A stretch of 64,000 nt of DNA from Rhodanobacter sp. OK091 (GTDB lineage Bacteria; Pseudomonadota; Gammaproteobacteria; Xanthomonadales; Rhodanobacteraceae). Location of the stretch: assembly GCF_900142825.1 (NCBI RefSeq), contig NZ_FRCH01000002.1:124001-188000 (forward strand), in the 5' to 3' direction. Shown here in pieces: positions 33,377 through 43,037 of this stretch (the stretch's first letter is position 1; each line of letters starts with the position of its first letter). Made by a program: the position numbers and the translations under genes. The notes below the pieces were generated by a model that worked only from the letters and a program-made list of their open reading frames with translations, made no database searches and was not told the origin of the DNA.

Positions 33377-34206
33377 GGCGAGCTGGCGTGGTTGGTCTTG
33401 CTGCCGCTGTTGTTGCTGCTATTGATCCAGGGCAGCGGCAGCGCGGTACGCAAGGTGTTGAGTACGCCGTCGCCCTTTTCCGCCTTCTTGCAGATCGCGT
33501 TGTCGATGGTTTTTTTGTAGGTCTTGTTCATCATGCCGACCCACAACGAGCCATCCGGACCGTGCGGGATGCTGAAGCTGCCGGTGGGGTTCATTTTCAG
33601 CGTCGCCGTGGTGGTGGTGATGGATGCGGGCGACTGTTCCCAATAGGTCTTGCCCGACTGCTGGTCGGCGGAGCTGTAGACCAGAAGATAGCGTGCCTGC
33701 GGTTCGTCGACACTGACGCTGCCGAAGGCGCCGGTGGTCTCGTCGCTCCAGCCCATGTGCTCGCACAGGCCGATGTCCACCGAGCGGATCGGCTGGAAGC
33801 CTTCATCCAGCAGCACGACCGTAGGCGCGAATAGATAGCTGGCATGCAGCCAGCGGCCATTCAATTCGGATTTCATGGCTACCTGGTACGGCAGCTTCAC
33901 GTCGGCCGGCAGACGGAAAGCGAGGAAGTAACTGTGCGTGCCGTTGAGGTTGGCGACCATGCTGCTGCTGCCCAAAGTGAATTTTTCGGGCTGCCACGGC
34001 AGCATGCTGCGATAGGAAAAGTCGGCGAAGCTGCTGCAGCACGGCGTGGCCTGCAACAGCTGCTGCTGAGCCAGCTTCAGCGCATCACCGGTGTTTTCCG
34101 AAGGTGGCCGCAGATTGGGCGGGATCAGCACCTTGGCGGTGTGACAGCCAGCCAGCAGAGCGGCGAGAACCAGGGCGGCAACGGTGGCGGGGAAGCGATG
34201 CGGCAT
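33373..34206 (-). CDS. MalM-like periplasmic lipoprotein
   Basis: A 277-residue lipoprotein with the lipobox LAALLAGC. The middle block NGRWLHASYLFAPTVVLLDEGFQPIRSVD resembles MalM, the periplasmic protein of the E. coli maltose operon (VFAPxVLxLDxxxxP). No maltose genes are near. The C-terminus is Ser/Asn-rich. ATG 34206 is used; the longer TTG start adds three residues. Function unknown. Confidence 0.65.
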   Translation of the reverse strand: MPHRFPATVAALVLAALLAGCHTAKVLIPPNLRPPSENTGDALKLAQQQLLQATPCCSSFADFSYRSMLPWQPEKFTLGSSSMVANLNGTHSYFLAFRLPADVKLPYQVAMKSELNGRWLHASYLFAPTVVLLDEGFQPIRSVDIGLCEHMGWSDETTGAFGSVSVDEPQARYLLVYSSADQQSGKTYWEQSPASITTTTATLKMNPTGSFSIPHGPDGSLWVGMMNKTYKKTIDNAICKKAEKGDGVLNTLRTALPLPWINSSNNSGSKTNHASSP

Positions 34207-34220
34207 GACGGGCAAGATAC

Positions 34221-35621
<1,401 letters not shown>

Positions 35622-35782
35622 CGTTGAAACTCCTGCTGATGCGCCGCATATCGGCGCGTAAGGGATGAATGGCGTGCGCGCGCGGCGCGCAAGGCCAAAA
35701 CCGGCATGATAATGTAGCCGTTGCCCACGCTGCGACTTTCCGGGCTCCTGCCATGCAGTTTTATCGAGGTTGGACTAGCTCC

Positions 35783-36109
35783 ATGACCATCACCATCACT
35801 CCCGCTGCCAACGAACGCATGCGCCATTTTCTGGCAGGCACGCCGACGGCCGCTGGCGTGCGTTTCGGCGTCAAGCGCACCGGCTGTTCCGGGTTTGCGT
35901 ATGTGGTGGATCTGGCCGAGTCGATCGGCGAGGGCGACCAGGTGGTCGATGTAGACGGGCTGCCTTTGATCGTCAACGACAAGAGCCTGGCGCTGGTCGA
36001 AGGCACCGTGATCGACTTTCAGCGCCAGGGCCTCAACGCCAGTTTCGTATTCCACAACCCGAATGCCACCGGCGAATGCGGTTGCGGCGAGAGCTTTACT
36101 GTCAGCTGA
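35783..36109 (+). CDS. A-type iron-sulfur carrier (IscA/SufA/ErpA family)
   Basis: A 108-residue HesB-fold protein. The three conserved Cys are in KRTGCSGFAYVV and the C-terminal GECGCGESF. It carries or passes Fe-S clusters to apo-enzymes. The ATG starts MTITITPAANERM, typical for the family. It stands alone between asnS (divergent) and the rpsF operon, so it could be IscA, SufA or ErpA; sufE lies far away at 59.7 kb. Confidence 0.88.
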   Translation: MTITITPAANERMRHFLAGTPTAAGVRFGVKRTGCSGFAYVVDLAESIGEGDQVVDVDGLPLIVNDKSLALVEGTVIDFQRQGLNASFVFHNPNATGECGCGESFTVS

Positions 36110-36147
36110 CAGGGCGAGCACCTTGCAGGTCATGATTTTTCAATGAC

Positions 36148-36177
36148 TTGCGCGATCATTCGCCGACACCGTACAAT
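36148..36177 (+). promoter_or_regulatory. predicted promoter of the rpsF operon
   Basis: TTGCGC (36148-36153), 18 bases, TACAAT (36172-36177). The -10 is close to consensus. It would give a 5' leader of about 100 bases ahead of rpsF that holds the hairpins described next. Confidence 0.5.
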
Positions 36178-36219
36178 TCCGCTTCTGTCCGCGCCCGTTT
36201 GGGTGCCGGCAGGACACTT

Positions 36220-36266
36220 GCCTCACCGCAACGGCGGGAGGCTGCGAGGCCGCAAGGCCGCATCCA
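36220..36266 (+). promoter_or_regulatory. possible S6:S18 autoregulatory mRNA leader
   Basis: A hairpin GCCTC-A-CCGC / GCGG-GAGGC (36220-36242) with loop AACG and one bulged A, followed by GGCC-GCAA-GGCC (about 36248-36259), directly before the AAGGAG site of rpsF. Many bacteria regulate rpsF-rpsR by the S6:S18 complex binding a leader with a bulged CCG. The position and the CCG content fit, but the exact motif was not verified by folding. Confidence 0.35.
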
Positions 36267-36283
36267 CAAGGAGTCAAACCACA

Positions 36284-36718
36284 ATGACCCTGCGTCATTA
36301 CGAAGTTGTGTTCATGGTCCATCCTGACCAGAGCGAGCAGGTTCCGGCCATGCTCGAGCGCTACAAGGCGCTGATCGAGACCGACGGCGGCAAGATCCAC
36401 CGCCTGGAAGATTGGGGCCGTCGTCAGCTGGCTTATCCGATCGTGAACCTGGCCAAGGCACATTACGTGCTGCTCAATATCGAAGTGAGCCAGAACGCGC
36501 TGAACGAGCTGGAGTCGGGTTTCCGCTTCAACGATGCCGTGCTGCGCCATCTGGTCGTGCGTCGCGACGAGGCCGATACCGAGCCGTCTTTCATCCTGAA
36601 GTCGAAGGAAAAGGACGATGCCAAGTCCACCCGTCGCCGCGATGACGACGATGGCGAAGGCGAGGGCCGCCCGCGTGGGCGTGACCGCGACGACAACGAT
36701 CGCGACAGCGACGACTGA
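36284..36718 (+). CDS. rpsF: 30S ribosomal protein S6
   Basis: A 144-residue protein. [40 protein letters not shown] and [12 protein letters not shown] mark S6, which pairs with S18 on the 30S platform. The C-terminal tail is long and strongly charged (Asp, Arg, Glu), as in other gammaproteobacterial S6 proteins that can be glutamylated. AAGGAG lies ten bases before the ATG. First gene of rpsF-rpsR-rplI. Confidence 0.97.
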   Translation: MTLRHYEVVFMVHPDQSEQVPAMLERYKALIETDGGKIHRLEDWGRRQLAYPIVNLAKAHYVLLNIEVSQNALNELESGFRFNDAVLRHLVVRRDEADTEPSFILKSKEKDDAKSTRRRDDDDGEGEGRPRGRDRDDNDRDSDD

Positions 36719-36733
36719 TTAGGAATCCAGACC

Positions 36734-36964
36734 ATGTCCAAGTTTTTCCGCCGCCGCAAGTTCTGCCGCTTCACCGCCGAAGACGTGAAGGAAATCGACT
36801 ACAAGGATCTCAACACCTTGCGTCAGTACGTCACCGAGAACGGCAAGATCGTGCCGAGCCGCATCACCGGTACCAAAGCGCGCTATCAGCGTCAGCTGGC
36901 CACCGCGATCAAGCGCGCACGCTTCCTCTCGCTGCTGCCGTACACCGACAACCACGACGTCTGA
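36734..36964 (+). CDS. rpsR: 30S ribosomal protein S18
   Basis: A 76-residue protein: [22 protein letters not shown], then [28 protein letters not shown], the invariant S18 core. It begins 15 bases after rpsF, with AGGA in the gap. One Cys remains of the zinc ribbon seen in some S18 proteins, as in E. coli. Confidence 0.97.
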   Translation: MSKFFRRRKFCRFTAEDVKEIDYKDLNTLRQYVTENGKIVPSRITGTKARYQRQLATAIKRARFLSLLPYTDNHDV

Positions 36965-36969
36965 TCAAA

Positions 36970-37048
36970 AACCGGGAATCGGAATACGGAAATCGGGAAT
37001 CGCAGGGGCGTTTGGCCTCAGCGGTCCCCGATTCGCGATTTCCAGTTC
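36970..37048. repeat. GGGAATCGG-type inverted repeat inside the rpsR-rplI gap
   Basis: The 150-base gap holds CCGGGAATCGG and GGAAATCGGGAATCGCAGGGG on the left and CCCCGATTCGCGATTTCC (about 37025-37042) on the right, near-perfect complements that can form a long hairpin. Direct repeats of GGGAATCGG-like units between genes are common in Xanthomonadales. It lies within an operon, so it may tune rplI relative to rpsF-rpsR. Confidence 0.65.
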
Positions 37049-37114
37049 TCTGTCCTTCGGACAGCCACACCTGGCTGCGTCGGGCTCCACCGGCGCTAAC
37101 GAAAAGGAACCATC

Positions 37115-37564
37115 ATGGAACTCATTCTTCTGCAGAAAGTCCGCAACCTCGGCACGCTCGGTGACAAGGTCACCGTGAAGCCGGGTTACGGCCGCAATTT
37201 CCTCCTGCCGCAGGGCAAGGCCGTGCGCGTCAATGCCGCCAATCTGGCCGCATTCGAGCAGCGTCGCGCCGAGTACGAAGCGAAAGCCAGCACCATGCTG
37301 ACCGATGCTGAAGCCCGCAAGGCCAAACTGGCCGACGCTTCGGTGACGATCTCCGCGCATGCCAGTGCGGAAGGCAAGTTGTTCGGTTCGGTCGGCCCGC
37401 GCGATATCGCCGAGGCACTGGCCGCAGCCGGTCATACCGTCAACAAGGGTGAAGTGATCCTGGGCGAAGGCCCGCTTCGCAACACCGGCGAGTACGACGT
37501 GGTGGTGAGCCTGCACGCCGACGTGCAGACCACGGTCAAGGTGATCGTGGTCGGCGACAAGTAA
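37115..37564 (+). CDS. rplI: 50S ribosomal protein L9
   Basis: A 149-residue protein with the two-domain L9 plan: N-terminal [37 protein letters not shown] (signature), a long central helix, and the C-terminal domain with [25 protein letters not shown] stands about ten bases before the ATG. A strong terminator follows. Confidence 0.97.
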   Translation: MELILLQKVRNLGTLGDKVTVKPGYGRNFLLPQGKAVRVNAANLAAFEQRRAEYEAKASTMLTDAEARKAKLADASVTISAHASAEGKLFGSVGPRDIAEALAAAGHTVNKGEVILGEGPLRNTGEYDVVVSLHADVQTTVKVIVVGDK

Positions 37565-37597
37565 GCGGACACTCCGTCATCCATTGACGGAACAAAC

Positions 37598-37627
37598 GGG
37601 CGCCTCATGGCGCCCTTTTGTTTTTTT
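37598..37627 (+). terminator. intrinsic terminator of the rpsF-rpsR-rplI operon
   Basis: GGGCGCC (37598-37604), TCAT, GGCGCCC (37609-37615), then TTTTGTTTTTTT. One of the strongest terminators in the window. Confidence 0.92.
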
Positions 37628-37671
37628 ACGCTCCCGGCGACCGGGCGGCTTTATACCCGGCAAAACACAGC

Positions 37672-37680
37672 TTATCCACA
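37672..37680 (+). promoter_or_regulatory. perfect DnaA box upstream of dnaB
   Basis: TTATCCACA, identical to the strict DnaA-binding consensus, lies 114 bases before the dnaB ATG in the gap after the rplI terminator, flanked by CACAGC and by GAGTTATTGTC. DnaA may set dnaB transcription here. A single box does not make an origin, and no AT-rich unwinding region is near. Confidence 0.6.
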
Positions 37681-37793
37681 GAGTTATTGTCTCGACGGGT
37701 GAGACGACGTCGCGCATGATGATGCAGGTGTGACTACCTGGATTGTCAGCGCATCGCCTGCTGGTCGTGGAGCCATTTTCTTGAGGTAAGTCG

Positions 37794-39188
37794 ATGTCCT
37801 TCGTGCCCGAACGCAAACCCTCATCGCCGGCCATCGAGGCGCTGCGCATCCCGCCGCATTCCATCGATGCCGAACAAGCGGTCCTTGGCGGCCTGATGCT
37901 GGCGCCGGATGCGTTGGACAAGGTGGCCGACCGGCTGGCCGAGCAGGACTTCTATCGCAAGGATCATCGCCTGATCTGGCGAGCGATCAATGAGCTGGCC
38001 AACAAGGGCATGCCGTGCGACGCGGTGACCCTGGGCGACTGGTTCGAGAGCAACGGTCTGGCCGAGATGGTCGGTGGCGCAGGTTACCTGATCGAGCTGG
38101 CCAACAGCACGCCCAGCGCCGCCAACATTGCGGCCTATGCCGAAATCGTGCGCGAGAAGTCGGTGATGCGTCAGCTGATCGACGCCGGCACCTCGATCAC
38201 CGAGGACGGCTACCGGCCCGACGGCAAGAGCGTGCAGGAGGTGCTGGAAAGCGCCGAGCAGCGCGTGTTCCACATCGCCGAATCCGGAGCGCGTGGCAAG
38301 AAGGATTCCGTGTCGATGCGCGAGGCGGTGAAGGATGCGTTCCGCCTGCTCACCGAGCGTTACGAGAATCGCGGCCAGCTTACCGGTGTCAGCACCGGCT
38401 TCAACGATCTGGACAGCCTCACCTCCGGCCTGCAGCCGTCGGATCTGATCATCGTGGCGGCGCGTCCGTCGATGGGCAAGACGGCGTTTGCGCTGAACAT
38501 CGCCGAGACCGCCGCGTTGGGCGGCAGGAAGGCGGTGGTGGTGTTTTCGATGGAAATGTCCTCCTCGCAGCTGGCATTCCGCCTGATCTCCTCGGTCGGC
38601 CGCATCCACCAGCAACACCTGCGCAACGGCACGCTGGAAGAGGAAGACTGGCCGCGTGTCTCCAACGCCATTGCGCTGCTGTCCGACGCCAAGATCTTCA
38701 TCGATGACACGCCCAGCCTGTCGCCGGTGGAGATGCGTTCGCGGGCGCGCCGCCTGCACCGCGAGCACGGTGGCCTGGGCTTGATCGTGATCGACTATCT
38801 CCAGCTGATGCAGGTGCCCGGCAACAAGGAGAATCGCGCCACCGAAATTTCAGAAATTTCGCGTTCACTCAAAGGCCTCGCCAAGGAGTTGAACGTGCCG
38901 GTGATCGCCCTGTCGCAGTTGAATCGCTCGTTGGAGCAGCGCGCCGACAAGCGTCCGATGATGTCCGACCTGCGCGAGTCCGGCGCGATCGAGCAGGACG
39001 CCGACGTGATCATGTTCATCTACCGCGACGAGTACTACAACAAGGAATCGGCCGACAAGGGCATCGCCGAAATCATCATCGGCAAGCAGCGCAACGGTCC
39101 CACCGATACCTGCAAGCTGACCTTCCTCGGTCACTACACCAAGTTCGTGAACTACGCGCCGGATTCGTTCGTCGGGTCGTTCGACTGA
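37794..39188 (+). CDS. dnaB: replicative DNA helicase DnaB
   Basis: A 464-residue hexameric helicase. The N-terminal DnaG-interacting part has IPPHSIDAEQAVLGGLML; the RecA-like part has GLQPSDLIIVAARPSMGKTAFALN (Walker A), VFSMEMSSSQL, GLIVIDYLQLM (Walker B) and the C-terminal DLRESGAIEQDADVIMFIYRDE. No intein is present. TTGAGGTAAG precedes the ATG. alr follows after 19 bases, likely cotranscribed. Confidence 0.97.
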   Translation: MSFVPERKPSSPAIEALRIPPHSIDAEQAVLGGLMLAPDALDKVADRLAEQDFYRKDHRLIWRAINELANKGMPCDAVTLGDWFESNGLAEMVGGAGYLIELANSTPSAANIAAYAEIVREKSVMRQLIDAGTSITEDGYRPDGKSVQEVLESAEQRVFHIAESGARGKKDSVSMREAVKDAFRLLTERYENRGQLTGVSTGFNDLDSLTSGLQPSDLIIVAARPSMGKTAFALNIAETAALGGRKAVVVFSMEMSSSQLAFRLISSVGRIHQQHLRNGTLEEEDWPRVSNAIALLSDAKIFIDDTPSLSPVEMRSRARRLHREHGGLGLIVIDYLQLMQVPGNKENRATEISEISRSLKGLAKELNVPVIALSQLNRSLEQRADKRPMMSDLRESGAIEQDADVIMFIYRDEYYNKESADKGIAEIIIGKQRNGPTDTCKLTFLGHYTKFVNYAPDSFVGSFD

Positions 39189-39207
39189 TCCCGGACTCCT
39201 GTCTGCC

Positions 39208-40296
39208 ATGAGCCGCACCACCGTCGCCACCATCCATCTCGGCGCATTGCGCCACAACCTGGCGCGGCTGAAGGCGCTGGCTGCGCCGGCGAAAGTGATG
39301 GCGGTGGTCAAGGCTGATGCCTACGGCCACGGACTGGAGCGGGTTGCCCGCGCGCTGAACGGCGAAGCCGAGGCGTTCGCCGTGGCAGCGCTCGGCGACG
39401 GCCAGCGGCTGCGCGCGGCGGGGCACCAGCAGCGCATCGTGGTGCTGTCCGGCCCCGACAACGCCCGCGATATCGCCGAAATGCAGCGACTGCAGCTGGA
39501 CGCGGCGATCCACCATGAGGCACAACTGCAGTGGCTGACGCAGGCCGAGCCGGCGCGCGGAAGGTTGCGCGTCTGGCTGAAAATCGACAGTGGCATGCAT
39601 CGGCTCGGCTTCGCGCCGGAGCGCGTGGCCGACGTGCATGCGCGACTCGCCGCGATGCCCGGCATCGATCCCGAGATCGGCCTGCTCACCCACTTCTCCG
39701 AATCCGAAATGTTCGACGGCCAGCAGACGCCGGCGCAGATCGCCTGCTTCAATGAGGCGACCAGGATGTTCAAGGGGCCGCGCTCGCTGTCCAATTCCGC
39801 CGCGGTGCTCGGTTGGCCCGACGCGCGCGGCGACTGGGTGCGCACTGGCGGCCTGCTGTACGGCTTGTCGGTGGTCGACGGCAAGACTGGCGCCGATTTC
39901 GGCTTTCGTCCCGCGATGACGCTGAGCACGCGCCTGATCGCGATCAACCCGATCAAACGCGGTGAACGCATCGGCTACAACGGCACCTGGAAGTGTCCCG
40001 AAGACATGCCGGTCGGCGTCGCTGCCGTCGGTTACGGCGACGGCTATCCGCGCAGCGCGATGGCCGGCACACCGGTGCTAGTCGGCGATCAGCGCGTGCC
40101 GCTGATCGGCCGCGTCTCGATGGACCTGATCACCCTGGACCTGCGCGAGGCGCCGGCCGCGAAAATCGGTGACCGCGTGCTGTTATGGGGAGTGGAGCTA
40201 CCGGTCGAACTGATCGCCGCGCAATCCGGCACGATCTCCTACGATCTCACCTGCGGCATGACGCGCCGGGTGCTGTTCGTCGAAGACGAAGATTGA
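39208..40296 (+). CDS. alr: alanine racemase
   Basis: A 362-residue PLP enzyme making D-alanine for peptidoglycan. The PLP Lys is in MAVVKADAYGHGLERVA; the second barrel region has KIDSGMHRLGF; the C-terminal domain has GYGDGYPRSA with the catalytic Tyr and VSMDLITLDL. The dnaB-alr order is conserved in gammaproteobacteria. Confidence 0.95.
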   Translation: MSRTTVATIHLGALRHNLARLKALAAPAKVMAVVKADAYGHGLERVARALNGEAEAFAVAALGDGQRLRAAGHQQRIVVLSGPDNARDIAEMQRLQLDAAIHHEAQLQWLTQAEPARGRLRVWLKIDSGMHRLGFAPERVADVHARLAAMPGIDPEIGLLTHFSESEMFDGQQTPAQIACFNEATRMFKGPRSLSNSAAVLGWPDARGDWVRTGGLLYGLSVVDGKTGADFGFRPAMTLSTRLIAINPIKRGERIGYNGTWKCPEDMPVGVAAVGYGDGYPRSAMAGTPVLVGDQRVPLIGRVSMDLITLDLREAPAAKIGDRVLLWGVELPVELIAAQSGTISYDLTCGMTRRVLFVEDED

Positions 40297-40406
40297 TAGA
40301 CAAGGCGTGGAAGACGAAAGCTGACAGCATTCTGAGTGGGCGCGTCTCGCCGTATGCGATGGCCGCAGGCTAAGCTCAGCGTCATCGTATCCAGCAGGGA
40401 ACCCGC

Positions 40407-41792
40407 ATGGCCAAAGCCAAGACCGCCTACGTCTGCACCGAGTGCGGCGCCGAGCACAACAAGTGGCAAGGGCAGTGCGTCGAATGCGGGGTGTGGAATA
40501 CCTTGAGCGCCATCGTGCTGACGCCGGCGGCGACCGCCGCGTCGTCCGTGGGCGCGCAGCGTTCCAGCTACGCGGGCAACGCGGCCGGTGTGGCGCGCAT
40601 CACGCCGCTGACCGAAGTGGCGTTGACCACCGAGGCGCGCACGTTGACCGGCATCGGCGAGCTGGACCGGGTACTCGGCGGTGGACTGGTTCAGGGTTCG
40701 GTGGTGCTGATCGGCGGCGATCCCGGCATCGGCAAGTCGACCTTGCTGCTGCAGATGCTGGGCACACTGGGTGCGCACCTGCCCAGTGTGTATGTCACCG
40801 GCGAGGAGTCGCTGTCGCAGGTGGCGTCGCGAGCGCAGCGGCTGGGCTTGCCGCTGGAGCCGCTGCAGGCGCTGGCGGAGACCTGCATCGAGCGCATTCT
40901 CGAACAGGCGGTGGCGTCGCGGCCGCGCGTGCTGGTGATCGATTCGATCCAGACGATATGGACCGAGTTGCTCGCCGCGGCGCCGGGCTCGGTGAGCCAG
41001 GTGCGCGAATCCGCCGCCAAGCTCACCCGTTTCGCGAAGGAAACCGGCACCTCGGTATTCCTGGTCGGCCACGTCACCAAGGAGGGTGGCATCGCCGGTC
41101 CGCGCGTGCTCGAGCACATGGTCGATGCCGTGCTGTATTTCGAGGGCGAATCCGGTAGCCGTTTCCGCATCCTTCGTGCGTTCAAGAACCGCTTCGGCGC
41201 AGTGAACGAACTAGGTGTGTTCGCGATGTCCGACAAAGGTCTGCGCGAGGTGCCGAATCCGTCGGCGATCTTCCTGTCCTCGCACAATGGCCCGACCTCG
41301 GGCAGCGCGGTGATGGTGACGCGCGAAGGCACCCGGCCGCTGCTGGTCGAAGTGCAGGCCCTGGTGGATCAGTCTTCATTGGGCAATCCGCGCCGCGTCA
41401 CGCTGGGACTGGAACAGAATCGGCTGGCCATGCTGCTGGCCGTGCTGCATCGGCACGGCGGCGTGGCGGCGTACGACCAGGATGTGTTCGTCAATGTGGT
41501 CGGCGGCATTCGCGTGCAGGAGACGGCGGTCGATCTTCCGGTGCTGCTGGCCGTATTGTCGTCGTTGCGCGACCGGCCCTTGCCGGAACACACCGTCGCG
41601 TTCGGCGAGGTCGGTCTGTCCGGCGAGATCCGTCCGGTGCCGAACGGCGAGGAGCGTCTGAAGGAGGCTGCACATCATGGCTTTCGCCGCGCGATCGTGC
41701 CGAAGGCGAATGGGCCGAAGAAGGGCAGAGTCGGCGAGATGGAAGTGATCGGTGTGGAGCGGCTGGCGGAAGCGATCGACGCCTGTCGCTGA
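40407..41792 (+). CDS. radA: DNA repair protein RadA
   Basis: A 461-residue branch-migration ATPase. A four-Cys zinc finger (YVCTECGAEHNKWQGQCVECGVW) opens it; the RecA-like core has GGDPGIGKSTLLLQ and VLVIDSIQT; the family-specific KNRFG is in RAFKNRFGAVNELGVFAM; the C-terminal Lon-like domain has VGLSGEIRPV. The length matches E. coli RadA (460). It is convergent with the ypjD-like gene. Confidence 0.96.
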   Translation: MAKAKTAYVCTECGAEHNKWQGQCVECGVWNTLSAIVLTPAATAASSVGAQRSSYAGNAAGVARITPLTEVALTTEARTLTGIGELDRVLGGGLVQGSVVLIGGDPGIGKSTLLLQMLGTLGAHLPSVYVTGEESLSQVASRAQRLGLPLEPLQALAETCIERILEQAVASRPRVLVIDSIQTIWTELLAAAPGSVSQVRESAAKLTRFAKETGTSVFLVGHVTKEGGIAGPRVLEHMVDAVLYFEGESGSRFRILRAFKNRFGAVNELGVFAMSDKGLREVPNPSAIFLSSHNGPTSGSAVMVTREGTRPLLVEVQALVDQSSLGNPRRVTLGLEQNRLAMLLAVLHRHGGVAAYDQDVFVNVVGGIRVQETAVDLPVLLAVLSSLRDRPLPEHTVAFGEVGLSGEIRPVPNGEERLKEAAHHGFRRAIVPKANGPKKGRVGEMEVIGVERLAEAIDACR

Positions 41793-41817
41793 GTTCTTCG
41801 AGAGCGACCTGGCGCGA

Positions 41818-42636
41818 TCAGGTCAGCGGGCGATGCAGGATCAACTCCAGCACGAACTTCGAGCCGAAGAAGGCCAGCACCAGGGCGGCCATTCCGAGCA
41901 GCGTGAGGTTGACCGCGCGCTGGCCGCGCCAGCCGCGGCGCCAGCGGCCGTAGAGCAGAACGCCGAATACCAGCCATGCCACGATCGACAGTATCGTCTT
42001 GTGCGCCAGATGCTGGCCGAACAGGTTGTCGACGAACAGCGCACCGGTGAGCAAGGTCAGCGTCAACAATAGGAAGCCCGCACTGATCAGGCGGAACAGC
42101 AGGGTCTCGGTCAGCGTCAGCGGCGGCCAGGCACGCAGCCACGGACCGAACTGGCGATGGCGCAAGGCGCGTTCCTGCACGGCGAGTAGAATCGCCAGTG
42201 CGGTCGCGATCGACAGCACGCTGAACGCAATCAGCGCCACGGTGACATGCAGCTTGATGTGCCAGTCCATAGTGAGTGGCAGCGTTGGCGGCGCCAGGAA
42301 GCTGTCTACCGCGATCAGCAAGGCCGTCAGCGGAAATACGATGACGCCGAGTGCGGCGACCGGACGCGAGAGGTTCACCAGCAAGGTCAGCGCCGATACC
42401 ACGAAGGCGACCAGCGACAGCGCGGCGAAGAAGTGCAGATCCAGCGCGCCACGGTGCATGCCCAGGAGGATGCCGGCGTGGATCAGTACGGCGCTGCCGG
42501 CCAGGCATAGCGCCAGCCGGTTCAGCGGCTGGCCGCCGCTCAGCAGTGGCCGGGCCAGTCCACCCGCGGCGGCGAGGTAAAGCACGATGGCGAGCAGGGC
42601 GAGGACGTGAATGACCATAGCCACGAAGTGTCGCAC
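41818..42636 (-). CDS. ypjD: cytochrome c assembly-like inner membrane protein (YpjD/CcsA-HemX)
   Basis: A 272-residue, eight-helix protein of the CcsA/HemX family. The WHIKLHVTVALIAFSVLSIA block and HKTILSIVAWLVFGVLLYGRWRRGWRG are typical of YpjD, which lies next to ffh in E. coli. Here an ArsR-SdpI pair separates it from ffh. The exact role of YpjD is unsettled; His residues in the helices suggest haem binding. Confidence 0.85.
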   Translation of the reverse strand: MRHFVAMVIHVLALLAIVLYLAAAGGLARPLLSGGQPLNRLALCLAGSAVLIHAGILLGMHRGALDLHFFAALSLVAFVVSALTLLVNLSRPVAALGVIVFPLTALLIAVDSFLAPPTLPLTMDWHIKLHVTVALIAFSVLSIATALAILLAVQERALRHRQFGPWLRAWPPLTLTETLLFRLISAGFLLLTLTLLTGALFVDNLFGQHLAHKTILSIVAWLVFGVLLYGRWRRGWRGQRAVNLTLLGMAALVLAFFGSKFVLELILHRPLT

Positions 42637-42676
42637 ACGGTTCCGGAAGAGTGCAGTGAAGACAACGGAAACGGGT

Positions 42677-42707
42677 TTGCAACATTTAGATAATTGTCTA
42701 ATTATCT
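42677..42707 (+). promoter_or_regulatory. sdpR promoter with palindromic operator
   Basis: TTGCAA (42677-42682), 16 bases, TAATTA (42699-42704). Across the spacer and -10 lies a perfect inverted repeat AGATAAT (42688-42694) and ATTATCT (42701-42707) with a six-base centre, in an AT-rich patch that stands out in this GC-rich window. It is the natural operator for the ArsR-family product 28 bases downstream. Confidence 0.7.
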
Positions 42708-42734
42708 TCGCATGCCCTAGCGACGATCCATTCG

Positions 42735-43037
42735 ATGAAGCAGCAGGAAGTCTTCAGAGCCATGGCCGATCCGACCCGCCGCGCCATCCTCAAGCGGCTG
42801 CAAGGCGGGGCGTTGAGTGCCGGCGAGATCGGTGCGCTGTTCGACATGACCGCCGCTTCCCTGTCTCACCATTTTGCCGTGCTCAAGAAGGCTGATCTGG
42901 TGCGTACCGAGCGGCGCGGCCGGTACATTGTCTATTCGCTCAATAACTCCGTGTTCGAGGATCTGGCGCGGATGGTGTTCGACCTGTTTCCGCTCAAGGA
43001 AAATCCACCCAGGGGGAGTTCCGGAGGTAAACGCTGA
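42735..43037 (+). CDS. sdpR: ArsR/SdpR-type autorepressor
   Basis: A 100-residue winged-helix repressor. VFRAMADPTRRAILKRLQGGALSAGEIGALFDMTAASLSHHFAVLKKADLVRTERRGRYIVYSLN has the whole helix-turn-helix and wing. It has no CxC or His metal set of the arsenic/zinc sensors, which matches the SdpR branch. It shares a TGATG junction with the SdpI gene. In Bacillus SdpR represses the sdpRI operon until SdpI sequesters it at the membrane. Confidence 0.85.
   Translation: MKQQEVFRAMADPTRRAILKRLQGGALSAGEIGALFDMTAASLSHHFAVLKKADLVRTERRGRYIVYSLNNSVFEDLARMVFDLFPLKENPPRGSSGGKR

Noticed and set aside
37565..37793. Replication origin near the DnaA box and dnaB
   Set aside because: Only one clear box, no AT-rich unwinding region, and no dnaA/dnaN/gidA genes nearby.
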